Origin: Hyphomonadaceae bacterium
GTDB lineage: Bacteria; Pseudomonadota; Alphaproteobacteria; Rhizobiales; Hyphomicrobiaceae
NCBI GenBank assembly: GCA_019747815.1
Contig: JAIEQJ010000045.1
Span: 43,857-107,856 of the forward strand
Reading direction: 5' to 3'
DNA: 64,000 bases
The notes beneath the pieces are model-generated. The model saw only the letters and a list, made by a program, of their open reading frames with translations. It did no database searches and was not told the DNA's origin. Positions 1-8,398 of the stretch are shown here, in pieces; the stretch's first letter is position 1, and the number at the start of each line of letters is the position of its first letter. The position numbers and the translations under genes are program-made.

Positions 1-381
1 GTCGGGGTCGTAGGGCTTTTCCAGCGAGGCGATCAGCCGGCGCAGGTAGTAGTCGGCATAGTTGGCCACATCGGGCGTCATCTGCGCATAGCCGAAGTAG
101 GCGCGGCCCGTGCGATGGGCGCTGGTGCGCAGGGCGCGAATGAGGTGTGTCTTGCCGGCGCCCGACTGTCCGTGGAACAGGAGAATGCGCGCCTGCACCT
201 GCGTGGCGCGATCCGCCGTCACGGCGCTCAAGAGCTCCGTGAACTTGCGGCGCGCGGCGGCATGCACCAGCTCGACGTCGACAGGATCGGCCCGCCAGAC
301 GTCATCCTCCCAGGTGATGGAGTGCTCGAAGGCCGCTGACGGGCGGTCGGCAAGCGGCGCAATGTGAGCCTCGTGGCGCAT
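1..381 (-). CDS. P-loop ATPase, N-terminal part (cut by left window edge)
   Basis: Reading the minus strand from an ATG at 381 gives 127 open codons that run off the left edge. Residues 66-80 read ILLFHGQSGAGKTHL, a Walker A motif (GQSGAGKT, residues 71-78) after a hydrophobic beta strand. This is typical of AAA/STAND-type ATPases. The Walker B and any effector domain would lie outside the window. The start is 33 bases after the stop of the gene at 414-1607 on the same strand, so the two are probably cotranscribed. The product is an ATP-binding protein of unknown role. Pairings of an ATPase with an uncharacterised wHTH-like protein are common in phage-defence and conflict loci, but that is inference here. 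Confidence 0.75.
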   Translation of the reverse strand, partial: MRHEAHIAPLADRPSAAFEHSITWEDDVWRADPVDVELVHAAARRKFTELLSAVTADRATQVQARILLFHGQSGAGKTHLIRALRTSAHRTGRAYFGYAQMTPDVANYADYYLRRLIASLEKPYDPD

Positions 382-413
382 GAACCCTCGATCTATTGAA
401 CACTCGAGCCGCG

Positions 414-1607
414 TCAGGCGTCGACGCGGATGAAGTGAAACACGGTGTTGCGGTAGGAGACGGCAGAATCCTGCACATCCTTGATGTTGTCTTTGTCCTT
501 CAGGTCGGCGTTGGCAAGCGCGAGCTGACCGGCGCGATGCGCTTCGGCGAGCATGCACTTGAACTCGATCTCCGACAGCCCCCAGTCGGGGCGCTTCTCG
601 CGGATATTGCGCCACACGTGGCTGATGTAGGCCTTGCGGTCTCCGCTCCAGCCCTGCGCCTGGCTCGCTGCATGCCGCCGCACTTCCGAGGCGAAGCCGG
701 GAAGATCCGGGCGTCCCAATGCCGGCGTCACGGGCGCAGGCGCGGAAACAGGCGCCGGCGCCACCAAGGCCGGGGCGACGTGCACAGCCGTGGCCGGCGA
801 CGGCGCAGGCTCGCCCCTCGCCGGCGCCCCCTTGCCCAACGCGCGCTTTAGAGCCTTGCGCCTGGTCGGCGCCGCCTTGGGCGGCGGCGCACCGAAGAAC
901 GTGCGCAGCAGCGCCACGCGCAGCCCGCCGAGATCCGTTGCAGCCGAGCCGAGGTGCTCGGCCGCCAGCGCCGCGATGAGCCGCGTATCGGTGCCGAAGT
1001 CACGCGGCTCATGCGCAAGCTGGGCTGCGAGCAGACGGCCGGCCTTGGCCGACAGCCCAAGCTTGCCCGCGAGCCCCGCCGTGCCCTTGTCGCCGAACGC
1101 GCGTTTGAGCGCGATGGCAGCCAGCGCCTCGCGCAGCCGCGCCGGCGTCACCACGCCCTTGATCTTGAGCTTGTAGGCGGACTCGACGACGGCGCCGCGC
1201 AGACCGTCCAGCGTCGCCAGCGCCTTGAGGCGCTTGGCCGGCTCGCGCTGCATGCCGAGCGCAACCGCCACCAGGCGGATGTCGCGCAACTCGCTCCACA
1301 CGTGCGGAACGTCGCCTTTGGCCCCCAGGACCTGGGCCGCTTGCGCCTTGCCCGCATCGCTCGCGCCGACGCGAGCCGATTTTGCCGTCACCAGGCCCTG
1401 CGCGCCGAGCGCTTCGATGTGCCGCTCTACCTCGGCACGCCACTGGGCAAGCGGCTGCCCGGCCGCGATGGGCGCGAGATCGGTGGCGATTTCAGACTTG
1501 GTGGCGCCGCGCAGGGCGCAGGCAATGCGCACCAGCACGAGAGTGCGAACCCGGTCGGCGCTGCCGGCTCCGGCGGACGGCTTTTCCAGGACAGCGGCTC
1601 TCTGCAC
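414..1607 (-). CDS. Uncharacterised protein with winged-helix-like ends, partner of the ATPase
   Basis: I do not recognise a named family. The frame is open from 1886, but the start is best placed at the GTG at 1607. It has a strong AAGGAGG ribosome site at 1613-1619, 5 bases away, giving 397 residues. The N-terminal 80 residues look like a winged helix (a segment beginning GATKSEIATDL, then a basic recognition-like stretch). A helical middle follows, then an Ala/Pro-rich linker around residues 265-310, and a compact C-terminal domain ending FHFIRVDA that again looks winged-helix-like. The next gene is the P-loop ATPase at 381-1, and the two probably form an operon continuing to the left. A role in an NTPase-driven conflict system is possible but unproven. 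Confidence 0.7.
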   Translation of the reverse strand: MQRAAVLEKPSAGAGSADRVRTLVLVRIACALRGATKSEIATDLAPIAAGQPLAQWRAEVERHIEALGAQGLVTAKSARVGASDAGKAQAAQVLGAKGDVPHVWSELRDIRLVAVALGMQREPAKRLKALATLDGLRGAVVESAYKLKIKGVVTPARLREALAAIALKRAFGDKGTAGLAGKLGLSAKAGRLLAAQLAHEPRDFGTDTRLIAALAAEHLGSAATDLGGLRVALLRTFFGAPPPKAAPTRRKALKRALGKGAPARGEPAPSPATAVHVAPALVAPAPVSAPAPVTPALGRPDLPGFASEVRRHAASQAQGWSGDRKAYISHVWRNIREKRPDWGLSEIEFKCMLAEAHRAGQLALANADLKDKDNIKDVQDSAVSYRNTVFHFIRVDA

Positions 1608-2093
1608 CCTGGCCTCCTTGCATAAGCAAACACACGCCTGCACCGGCTGGCGGCACGAAGCGGTGATGTCGCAGCGCGCCCCGGACGCGCGAATCACCGG
1701 AGGCCCATGCGCTATCTTGCGGAAGTCGGGGCAAAAAACCAAGAGAGCCAAGTCCACCCCCTCCCTCTTGCTCACCGCAGGACGCCGCTTTTTCGAGAGG
1801 GGAAGCGATCTATTCGCCCAACTGCGCCTCTCCGCCAAACTCCTGTCATGATTGAGTTGTGGGATCATTGAGGGGATGCAGGGCACAGCGGTCGAGGGAT
1901 CTTCCGCACTTTTTGTGAACCGGCCACCGACAGACGGACCAATCCGTCGGTGCGCCGCTTAAGGCTTTTCCACGACGGACCGATGCCCCGTCGCCCCAGG
2001 CTGAGAGACAGCCTCAGTAACGTTAATGGGCGGTTAACGGATTGGCGTCATACTGCGGCGATGCCCCGTATCCCCATCGGCGGGAGAGTTGTG
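1608..2093. other. Divergent intergenic region, no gene seen
   Basis: About 485 bases separate the ATPase-partner gene (minus) from the CAP lipoprotein gene (plus). The minus frame stays open to 1886, but nothing there looks conserved and the good ribosome site is at 1613-1619. Both promoters should lie here. I see no clear -35/-10 pair, repeat or RNA. Confidence 0.5.
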
Positions 2094-2732
2094 ATGTACC
2101 GCGTACTAGTGCCTGCTGTTCTTTCCCTGGCCCTCGCCGGGTGCAGCATGGCGAGCTATTCGTTAACCGCTGGCTTTGCCAATTCCGGCCAGCCTGCACC
2201 CCGCACGCGCACCCCGGAGACCGGCAGCATCGATCGGCCGGCCACGCGCGCCGTCGCCAAGGCCGACGACAAAGCCCCCAAGGGCACGTTCGAGAAGGCG
2301 CCGACCGGCGCTCTTTCAGACCGGGACTACAGCGGCACCCGCCTCGACGCAGAGCGCGCGCGCGACATCGTCAATACCTATCGCAAGACAAAGGGCTTGC
2401 GGCCGCTGCAGCTGCAGCCGGCCCTGACCGAGGCCGCCAGGGCGCATTCGCGTGATCTGGCCAAGTGGGATCGCATCTCGCACTTCGGCTCGGACGGCTC
2501 CAATCCCTGGGACCGCGTGAAGCGCGCCGGCTATCCTGCCAAGCTGGCGGCCGAGAACGTCGGCACCGGCCAGGCCAGTGTCGAGGAAGTGGTGAAGGGC
2601 TGGCAGGCGAGCCCGGGGCACAACAAGAACCTGCTGCTGCCCGATGCCCAGCACATGGGCATCGCGCTCGTCCAGGACACGAAGACCGAGTTCAAGACCT
2701 TCTGGACCCTGGTGATCGGCTCACCGCTCTGA
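2094..2732 (+). CDS. CAP/SCP-domain lipoprotein
   Basis: Predicted 212-residue lipoprotein with a C-terminal CAP (SCP/PR-1, cysteine-rich secretory protein) domain. The N-terminus is a short hydrophobic signal ending in a lipobox LAGC (Cys17). A low-complexity linker follows, then from about residue 85 a CAP domain: NTYRKTKGLRPL, a helix with AARAHSRDLA, SHFGSDGS, AAENVGTGQ and GWQASPGHNKNLL. The conserved His and Glu positions of the CAP cavity are visible. Start: ATG at 2094 (GTG at 2091 is also possible) after GGGAG at 2082-2086; the longer frame from 1950 lacks a signal sequence. Bacterial CAP proteins are mostly of unknown function. It is expected to be anchored in the periplasmic leaflet of an envelope membrane. 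Confidence 0.88.
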   Translation: MYRVLVPAVLSLALAGCSMASYSLTAGFANSGQPAPRTRTPETGSIDRPATRAVAKADDKAPKGTFEKAPTGALSDRDYSGTRLDAERARDIVNTYRKTKGLRPLQLQPALTEAARAHSRDLAKWDRISHFGSDGSNPWDRVKRAGYPAKLAAENVGTGQASVEEVVKGWQASPGHNKNLLLPDAQHMGIALVQDTKTEFKTFWTLVIGSPL

Positions 2733-2876
2733 GCGGGGTGCGGCTTCCAGAGCTATGGGTTTTCAGGCTGGCGCTCCGCCCAATCCCCCGCGCGTGCGCC
2801 GCCCTGCTTCGAAATGGGACGGGCGTAAACCGGTCATACCGGAATGACGCCGCAAAGCGGCACACCAGGTGGCCGG

Positions 2877-3098
2877 TCATTGCTCATGCTCGCGGGCTTC
2901 CGCCCTGCGACGGGCGACCTCGGCCACGCCGGCCCATGCCCAGCTGCGTGCCGGATCCCCCTTGAGACTGTGGAAAGTGGCAAGAAAATCAGCCACATCC
3001 GCCGCCCATACGCCATGGCGGCCCTCGAGCACAGAGACCATGGTTTCGACCTCGCCGAGTGCGGGCGTTACATTGTTGATCTGCGAACCTGTCAGCAT
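2877..3098 (-). CDS. Small conserved-looking protein of unknown function (73 aa)
   Basis: A 73-residue ORF on the minus strand with an AGAGGAC ribosome site just before its ATG. The amino-acid composition is balanced, unlike the Arg/Pro/Ala-rich shadow frames around it. The core ALGEVETMVSVLEGRHGVW and the following helix look globular, with no signal peptide or membrane segment. It lies alone between the CAP gene and the carboxypeptidase. I cannot assign a family. Judged real on ribosome site and composition only. Confidence 0.55.
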   Translation of the reverse strand: MLTGSQINNVTPALGEVETMVSVLEGRHGVWAADVADFLATFHSLKGDPARSWAWAGVAEVARRRAEAREHEQ

Positions 3099-3242
3099 TG
3101 TCGTCCTCTGCGAGCGGATGCATCAGTTAACGCCCTTGCTGAGCAAGATCGGCGCCAAACTGGGCGCGGCCCGAAGCCTCAGGGTTAATGCAGCGCAGCC
3201 ATCCGCCGCCTGGTTTGCAGGTGGGACGGCCCCTGTGCCCAC

Positions 3243-4352
3243 CTAAGGAGCGGTCGCCGAGGTCTTTTCGCCCTTGGGCTTGGCCTTCGCCTTGGCGGCA
3301 GCGGCCCCCTTGTCCTGCCCCTGCGGGGCCTCCACACCGGCCTTGGTCTTGACGGCGGGAGAGCCGTGGTCCGGCTTCTGGGGACCTGCGGCACCAGCCT
3401 TTGCGGCGACTGCCTGGGGGCGCTTGCGCTTCGTTCTGGCAAGCACCTTCCGCCGGCCCGTCCCACAGGCCCAGGAAACGACCGCATGGCGGATGCTGAC
3501 GACGCCCTTGGCATCGGCGGCTACCGGCAGATTATCCAGGCTCTCCATGCCGAACATGGACTTCCAGCCGTGCGCCTGGAAACCATGCTCGAGCAGGTTG
3601 GCCGCCCGCGTGCTGCGCTCGCGGCCCGTCACCTCGCCCAGTACCACCGCCACCAGCCTGCGCCCGTCCCGGCTGGCGCTGGCGACAATATTGAACCCGC
3701 TGTCACAGATGAAGCCGGTCTTGATGCCGTCCGCGCCGTCATAGTTGTTGAGCAGCGCGTTGTGCGAGCGCAGCCGACGCTTGCCGACGCGCATTTCCAC
3801 CATCGCCCACATGTTGGCGTAGCCGGAATGGTCCCGCAGCACCGCCTGGGTCAGCTTGGCCAGGTCCCGCGCCGTCGTGACCTGCTCGGGCGCCGGCAGG
3901 CCGTTGGCATTGGCAAACACCGTGCGGGTCATGCCAAGCCGTTGAGCGGTGGCGTTCATGCGCGCGACAAACGCCTCGTGCGTTCCAGCCACCGCCTCGG
4001 CCAGCATCACGGCCACATCATTCGCCGACTTGAGGATGAGAGCCTGCAGCGCCACTTCCACCGTCATCTCGGCGCCGACCGGCAGCCCCACCTTGCTCGG
4101 GGGCTGACTGTGCGCAAGCTCTGAGCAGCCGATCTTGGTCTCCAGCGTCACCTTGCCTTCCCTGATCGCCTCGAAAACCAGCAGGGCCGTCATGATCTTT
4201 GTCAGGGAGGCCGGATGCCATTGATGATCCTGGTCCTCGGCATACAGAACCTTGCCGTCTCCAGCATCAAACAGCAGGGCCGGGCCCGCCGCCGCGGGCG
4301 AGAGCGCAACCGCCGAAGCCGTGACGATCGACAGCAAGGTCCTTGCCAGCAT
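3243..4352 (-). CDS. D-alanyl-D-alanine carboxypeptidase (class A low-molecular-mass PBP)
   Basis: Serine D,D-carboxypeptidase of the peptidase S11 family (DacA/DacC type), which trims the terminal D-Ala of peptidoglycan stem peptides in the periplasm. All three active-site motifs are present: SLTK (Ser49 nucleophile, Lys52), SAN (residues 109-111) and KTG (residues 211-213). The N-terminus is a signal peptide ending around SPAAAG. The last ~70 residues are Lys/Ala/Pro-rich and of low complexity, replacing the usual amphipathic membrane anchor; they may bind wall or membrane by charge. Start ATG at 4352 after AGAGGTG; an upstream extension to 4388 has no signal character. 369 residues. No obvious operon partner. 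Confidence 0.92.
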   Translation of the reverse strand: MLARTLLSIVTASAVALSPAAAGPALLFDAGDGKVLYAEDQDHQWHPASLTKIMTALLVFEAIREGKVTLETKIGCSELAHSQPPSKVGLPVGAEMTVEVALQALILKSANDVAVMLAEAVAGTHEAFVARMNATAQRLGMTRTVFANANGLPAPEQVTTARDLAKLTQAVLRDHSGYANMWAMVEMRVGKRRLRSHNALLNNYDGADGIKTGFICDSGFNIVASASRDGRRLVAVVLGEVTGRERSTRAANLLEHGFQAHGWKSMFGMESLDNLPVAADAKGVVSIRHAVVSWACGTGRRKVLARTKRKRPQAVAAKAGAAGPQKPDHGSPAVKTKAGVEAPQGQDKGAAAAKAKAKPKGEKTSATAP

Positions 4353-4555
4353 GTGCCACCTCTGAGGATTACCGCGGCCCGCCTGCAACTCCCGCGTTTA
4401 TGCGGCGATTTTGCGATCCTGGCTAGCCGCGAGCCGGGCCCCGTCACCGGTTTGTCGCAGTCTATGAACGAAAAAATGCGTCGCAGACGGCACGACCGCG
4501 TCCGGCGGCTGCGGCACCCCAACGTACAGTGGTGCATCGAGGTTCAGCGAACACC

Positions 4556-5467
4556 TCAGCTCTGGCGGACGATGTATTCCCCGCCGCAGACCGCGAGCGC
4601 ATTCGCATGGCTCTTCATCAACCGGTGCAGGTTGGTGAGGAACCGGGCCGTTTCCTCCTCGTCGAGCGGCGCGGGCGCGCCGACGGGGCGGCGCGGATCG
4701 AGCCGGCCGATGACCGCGGGCTCGAACACGAGAGCGACCGTCAGGTGAAAATGGCCGATCACAGGCTGTACCGGTTTCGGTTCCGGCATCAGCAACAGGC
4801 GGGCGCCGTCAACGGTGGGCTCGAACGGCGAGGGAAACCAACGCACGGCCTCCGAGAACGGCACGTCCCAGATGCGCTTGCCCGTCATCGACGTGTCACG
4901 GGCAAACAACGCATAGACCTTGGGGCCCTGCGCCAGCCGCTCAGGCGGCAGGCCTTCCACCGCAAACAGCCCCTTGTGCCGCCCAATCTCGAACACGGGG
5001 GGCCCTTCGGAGGCCGATGTCGCACCCTCGAAGTATCGCCCTGTGCCCACGGGCTCGATGGCGAGCCGCGGCCCCGGCACGCCGCGTGCGGGCGCAAATT
5101 CAGACAGCAGGGCGCGATGGCTCCGGTCCATGGCATCCGGCTCGATCACCTTGGTGGCCATGACGAGCAGGCGCGCGAATTCGAGCACCGGCAGCTCGAA
5201 ATCACTGCCCCGGAACACGTGCGCGGGAGGATCGCTCTGCTTGTTGGCCGAACGCACCATGGCGATGCGCTTGTTGACGGCCTCCGCCAGCTCGGCGGCT
5301 ACCTCCGGATCGCAGCCCGAGTCGCCCCGCAGCAGCTTGGAGAAGCGCGACGGGCCATCGTCCGGCCCCCAGATCCGCGTGCCGATTTCGGCGTTCGACT
5401 GCGGCGGCCGCAGCAGTTCGCGGAAGACCAGCCATTTGAGGTACAGACTGGGGAGGGCGGCAGCCAT
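4556..5467 (-). CDS. Uncharacterised protein next to caspase-like gene
   Basis: 303 residues, starting at an ATG with a clear GAGGTGA ribosome site. I do not recognise the family. Residues ~35-75 (GPSRFSKLLRGDSG, then AAELAEAVNKRI) resemble an XRE-type helix-turn-helix layout. The remainder is a mixed alpha/beta domain with no membrane segment or signal peptide and no catalytic motif I can identify. It lies 168 bases downstream of the caspase-like gene on the same strand and may be the third gene of that unit. A cytoplasmic regulator or effector is plausible but unsupported. Confidence 0.7.
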   Translation of the reverse strand: MAAALPSLYLKWLVFRELLRPPQSNAEIGTRIWGPDDGPSRFSKLLRGDSGCDPEVAAELAEAVNKRIAMVRSANKQSDPPAHVFRGSDFELPVLEFARLLVMATKVIEPDAMDRSHRALLSEFAPARGVPGPRLAIEPVGTGRYFEGATSASEGPPVFEIGRHKGLFAVEGLPPERLAQGPKVYALFARDTSMTGKRIWDVPFSEAVRWFPSPFEPTVDGARLLLMPEPKPVQPVIGHFHLTVALVFEPAVIGRLDPRRPVGAPAPLDEEETARFLTNLHRLMKSHANALAVCGGEYIVRQS

Positions 5468-5634
5468 GTGTCACCTCGCTCAAGCATCGTTTGATCATGG
5501 CAGGTGCGCGGCCGAGGCGCCATCGCGACCAGTGCACAGGATTATCGAGCCCCTATCGCGGACGGCATTGCCGAACATTGGAAAGTCTTGGCCTGCGTTG
5601 AGGCTCAGCTACCAACGGAAGGCAACAGACGCGT

Positions 5635-6888
5635 TCAAGACCCGGAGAACACGACTTCCGGCGTCCTACACAAGTCGAGCCCGTTCTTGGTCTCCGGCGG
5701 CCCGTCGCTGTAGACGACTTGCACGTTGAAGCGACAGCCGACGGCGTCCTTGAGCTGAATGCGCATGCCCAGACCCACCGGCAGCGTGCCGCGGCCGAGA
5801 CGATCCATGCCCTGCGGGCCATCCTGGAACACATAGACCCGCTCGATGCGCAAACGGCTGTTGTTGACGATGACGACACTCGTCGCGCCCGGTCCCGACG
5901 GCCATTGCCGCCACGCCACGACACCGATCAGCGCAACAAGCACGAGGGCGGCCGCGCCCGTGGCGAGCCGCACCCACATGCGGTCGAAGAGCCTCCCCGC
6001 GCCGGGCTCAGGCTGCACGCCCGCCGCCGCGAACCTCTGCACCGGCGCTTGAAGCCCCGCAGGACGCGGCGAGATACCCTCCCTGCGCGGTACCGCCGGC
6101 GCCGGCTGCTTGTGCACCTCCTCCACGTCGACCACCACAGCCGCGTCACCCCGCAGCACGATCGGCGTCACCGCCCCCTGCACGAAGAGGCTCGGCTGCT
6201 GCGTGCCGCCAGTCGCCGCCTCCACATCGCGCGCCACCATGAAGAAGATCTCATCGAGGCGGCGGCCGGGCTCGAGGAGACGCTTGCTCAGCGCAGCGGC
6301 AAACGGGCTGTGCCCGCCGGCGCCATCCTCTGCGACCTGATCGGCGGCGGTCGCGAACGCAACGATGGTACCGGACGGCACACGGCGCATGGAGGCGAGC
6401 CCGCGCAGCGGTCCACCCGATCGGTCGGGGATGCGATTGTCGCGGCAGGCATCCAGCGCAACGACCGACGCCTCCGCATGCTGGCCGCGGTCGATCTCGT
6501 CGATCACCAGGTCGACGGGCACTGCACCGCTGCGCAGGTAGCGCACGTCCGGCAAATCGGCATCGACCGGCAGAATGAAGTTGACGCCCTCGTGCTGAAT
6601 GCCGTGGCCGGCGAAATAGAAGAAGCCGAAAGCACCAGCGCCGGCATGCTCCATGCGCTCCCCGAGGCGCACGATGGCCGTCTCGAGCGCCGCCTTGCCC
6701 GCATCGACAAGAACCTCGGTCGCAAAGCCGATCGCATCGAGCGCCGACGCGATCAGGCGCGCGTCGTTGCGGGCATTGGGAAGACGGGCATGGGGATAAT
6801 CACCGTTGCCGACGACAAGGGCGACCCGTTTGCTCGGCGGCCTCCCGTCCTTGGAGCGGTCCTCCTGCTCGAAGAAGCGCGCCGCCAT
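5635..6888 (-). CDS. Caspase-like (peptidase C14) membrane protein with secreted-type C-terminal domain
   Basis: 417-residue protein with an N-terminal caspase fold (residues ~20-245). The His-Cys dyad is visible: FAGHG (His95) and ALDACRD (Cys148), after strands VALVVGN and GFFYFAGHG. A Pro-rich linker follows, then one transmembrane helix (about 308-326), then an ~80-residue domain (337-415) with a Cys pair (motifs VGCRF and DLC). That last domain is the same kind that occurs three times in the product of the gene just upstream at 6985-7998. The likely topology is caspase in the cytoplasm and C-terminal domain in the periplasm. ATG 6888 is chosen; TTG 6906 is in frame but has no better ribosome site. 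Prokaryotic caspases act as proteases in stress and immunity; the substrate here is unknown. Confidence 0.85.
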   Translation of the reverse strand: MAARFFEQEDRSKDGRPPSKRVALVVGNGDYPHARLPNARNDARLIASALDAIGFATEVLVDAGKAALETAIVRLGERMEHAGAGAFGFFYFAGHGIQHEGVNFILPVDADLPDVRYLRSGAVPVDLVIDEIDRGQHAEASVVALDACRDNRIPDRSGGPLRGLASMRRVPSGTIVAFATAADQVAEDGAGGHSPFAAALSKRLLEPGRRLDEIFFMVARDVEAATGGTQQPSLFVQGAVTPIVLRGDAAVVVDVEEVHKQPAPAVPRREGISPRPAGLQAPVQRFAAAGVQPEPGAGRLFDRMWVRLATGAAALVLVALIGVVAWRQWPSGPGATSVVIVNNSRLRIERVYVFQDGPQGMDRLGRGTLPVGLGMRIQLKDAVGCRFNVQVVYSDGPPETKNGLDLCRTPEVVFSGS

Positions 6889-6984
6889 CGCACCGGCCCA
6901 AATCAAAGAGAATAATTCCGATGATAGGCGAGGGGCCGTTCCCCGACAAGCCGACGGCCGGCCCGAACAGTTAATGGACGCCGG

Positions 6985-7998
6985 TCAAGGTCTGCTCGGC
7001 ACACCCTGTGCGCCGCCTTGCGGATTGGGCGCGCTGGCAGGATTGCGCATCGTCACGCTGGGCTCATGCACGGCGCACAGATCGACACTTTGCGACTCTT
7101 CCCGACGGTCCCTGTAGACCGCCACGGCCGTCACCGCGCACGTTGACAGGTCGGACACATCGATGCGCTTCGAGTCTCCCGGATGCAGGATTTCGTTGTT
7201 GCGCAAGCGATCCCGCGCGGCGGCCCGCTCATTCCTGGAATACACGTAGATCCAATGGACCTCGAAGCCGCTTTGGTTGGCCACAATGATCGCGTTCGTC
7301 CGCTCCAGACGCATGTTGGCGGGCAGCTCATTGAGAACCGTCGTCCGCCGGAACACGATGTTGCTGTCGTCGCACAAATTGGCCGACGCTATGGGCTCGA
7401 CCACATTGTCCTCGTAGAATGCGTACAGTCGATACAAGCACCCTCTGTTGTCGTTGAGCGGCACGTTAATGGGCTGGCCGGGTGCGAGCGTCTGCTTGCC
7501 GAGACGATCAGGCCCCCACATGCGGTCTCCGGCCGGCGACATGCGGATCACGTTGATCGTCTTCGAGGAGCGATTGGTGATGCCGACCTCGGACGCCGGC
7601 GGCGCATTGTAGGTGGCCTGGTTGGCGATCGGCTGCGCAATCTTCGCGGCAAACAGGTATTCGCTGTTCCGGCACAAATCGATCACGCCGAAGCGCTCGA
7701 AGCGATTATCCCTGTAAACGACGCGAATGGAATAGAGGCAGCCCTCTTGCCGCTCCGGCATCACTCTGCGCTGTTGGCCGGGCGCCACCGGGGCAGCCAG
7801 GAGATTGCTCCCCCAGGAGCTCATCACTTTGCTCGCCAGGCGCACATCGGTTATGTCGGCCGAGGCGCGGTTGACGACATCGAGTGCGGCCGATACGGCC
7901 GGCGTCGACTGCGCCGAGGCCGCGGACGCACAGGCGAGGCCCAGGAATCCGCCGCAGAGGGATCCCCTCAAGAGGTGCCGCCGCGCCCCACGGGACAT
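6985..7998 (-). CDS. Secreted protein with three tandem copies of the caspase-associated domain
   Basis: 337 residues with a signal peptide (hydrophobic core GGFLGLACASAASA, likely cut before Gln30). Three repeats follow at about 38-116, 138-216 and 236-315. Each keeps an N-x-S start, a DRL/WG segment, a PG turn, a Cys (87, 187, 287), a V/F-Y-x-D strand and an (N/D)LC motif (Cys109, 209, 308). One disulphide per repeat is likely. The same domain ends the neighbouring caspase-like protein. Start ATG 7998 has GGGAG nearby. The stop is about 100 bases before the caspase start on the same strand, so the two are probably one operon. I know this domain type only as an unnamed module of alphaproteobacterial secreted proteins; its function is unknown. 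Confidence 0.85.
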   Translation of the reverse strand: MSRGARRHLLRGSLCGGFLGLACASAASAQSTPAVSAALDVVNRASADITDVRLASKVMSSWGSNLLAAPVAPGQQRRVMPERQEGCLYSIRVVYRDNRFERFGVIDLCRNSEYLFAAKIAQPIANQATYNAPPASEVGITNRSSKTINVIRMSPAGDRMWGPDRLGKQTLAPGQPINVPLNDNRGCLYRLYAFYEDNVVEPIASANLCDDSNIVFRRTTVLNELPANMRLERTNAIIVANQSGFEVHWIYVYSRNERAAARDRLRNNEILHPGDSKRIDVSDLSTCAVTAVAVYRDRREESQSVDLCAVHEPSVTMRNPASAPNPQGGAQGVPSRP

Positions 7999-8398
7999 GT
8001 TAAACTCCCGTCCTGCCCGCCGATATGGCCGCATCGATCACCAAGTCATGCCACGCCGCCCTTGCTTTTCCAATCTACGGGGTGACCGCCGCTGTGCGCG
8101 GCCCTCGGCCGTGCCGCCCGGCTTGCAGGCTGGACATTCGTTCCCCGAAGCGCCGACCCAAGGGCATGGGCGTGCCAAGCAAGGGCGCCGAGCAGGGCCA
8201 GAATGGCCGTACCCGACGCAACCTGCGACAAGGCACCAGAATGGCCTTCCGGCGGGCCGGCGTGGTAGGCAACGGGCCGTCCCAGTCCTGATGAACACGT
8301 AGCCACCCGATCCCGTCTTCCCCGACAACCGACCCAGGTCCCGACCCGGCGCATCACGCGGGCCACAGGCGCACCAACGCGCCGTCTGGAGGAGCATC
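7999..8398. other. Divergent intergenic region, no supported gene
   Basis: About 400 bases between the secreted repeat protein (minus) and fpr (plus). A minus-strand frame (8046-8366) encodes a hydrophobic stretch (SGTAILALLGALAWHA), but it has no ribosome site and Arg/Pro-rich flanks. I do not call it. Promoters for both flanking genes must lie here. Confidence 0.45.

Noticed and set aside
8046..8366. Possible small membrane protein on the minus strand upstream of fpr
   Set aside because: One hydrophobic stretch only, no ribosome site, flanks of Arg/Pro/Gly-rich shadow type.
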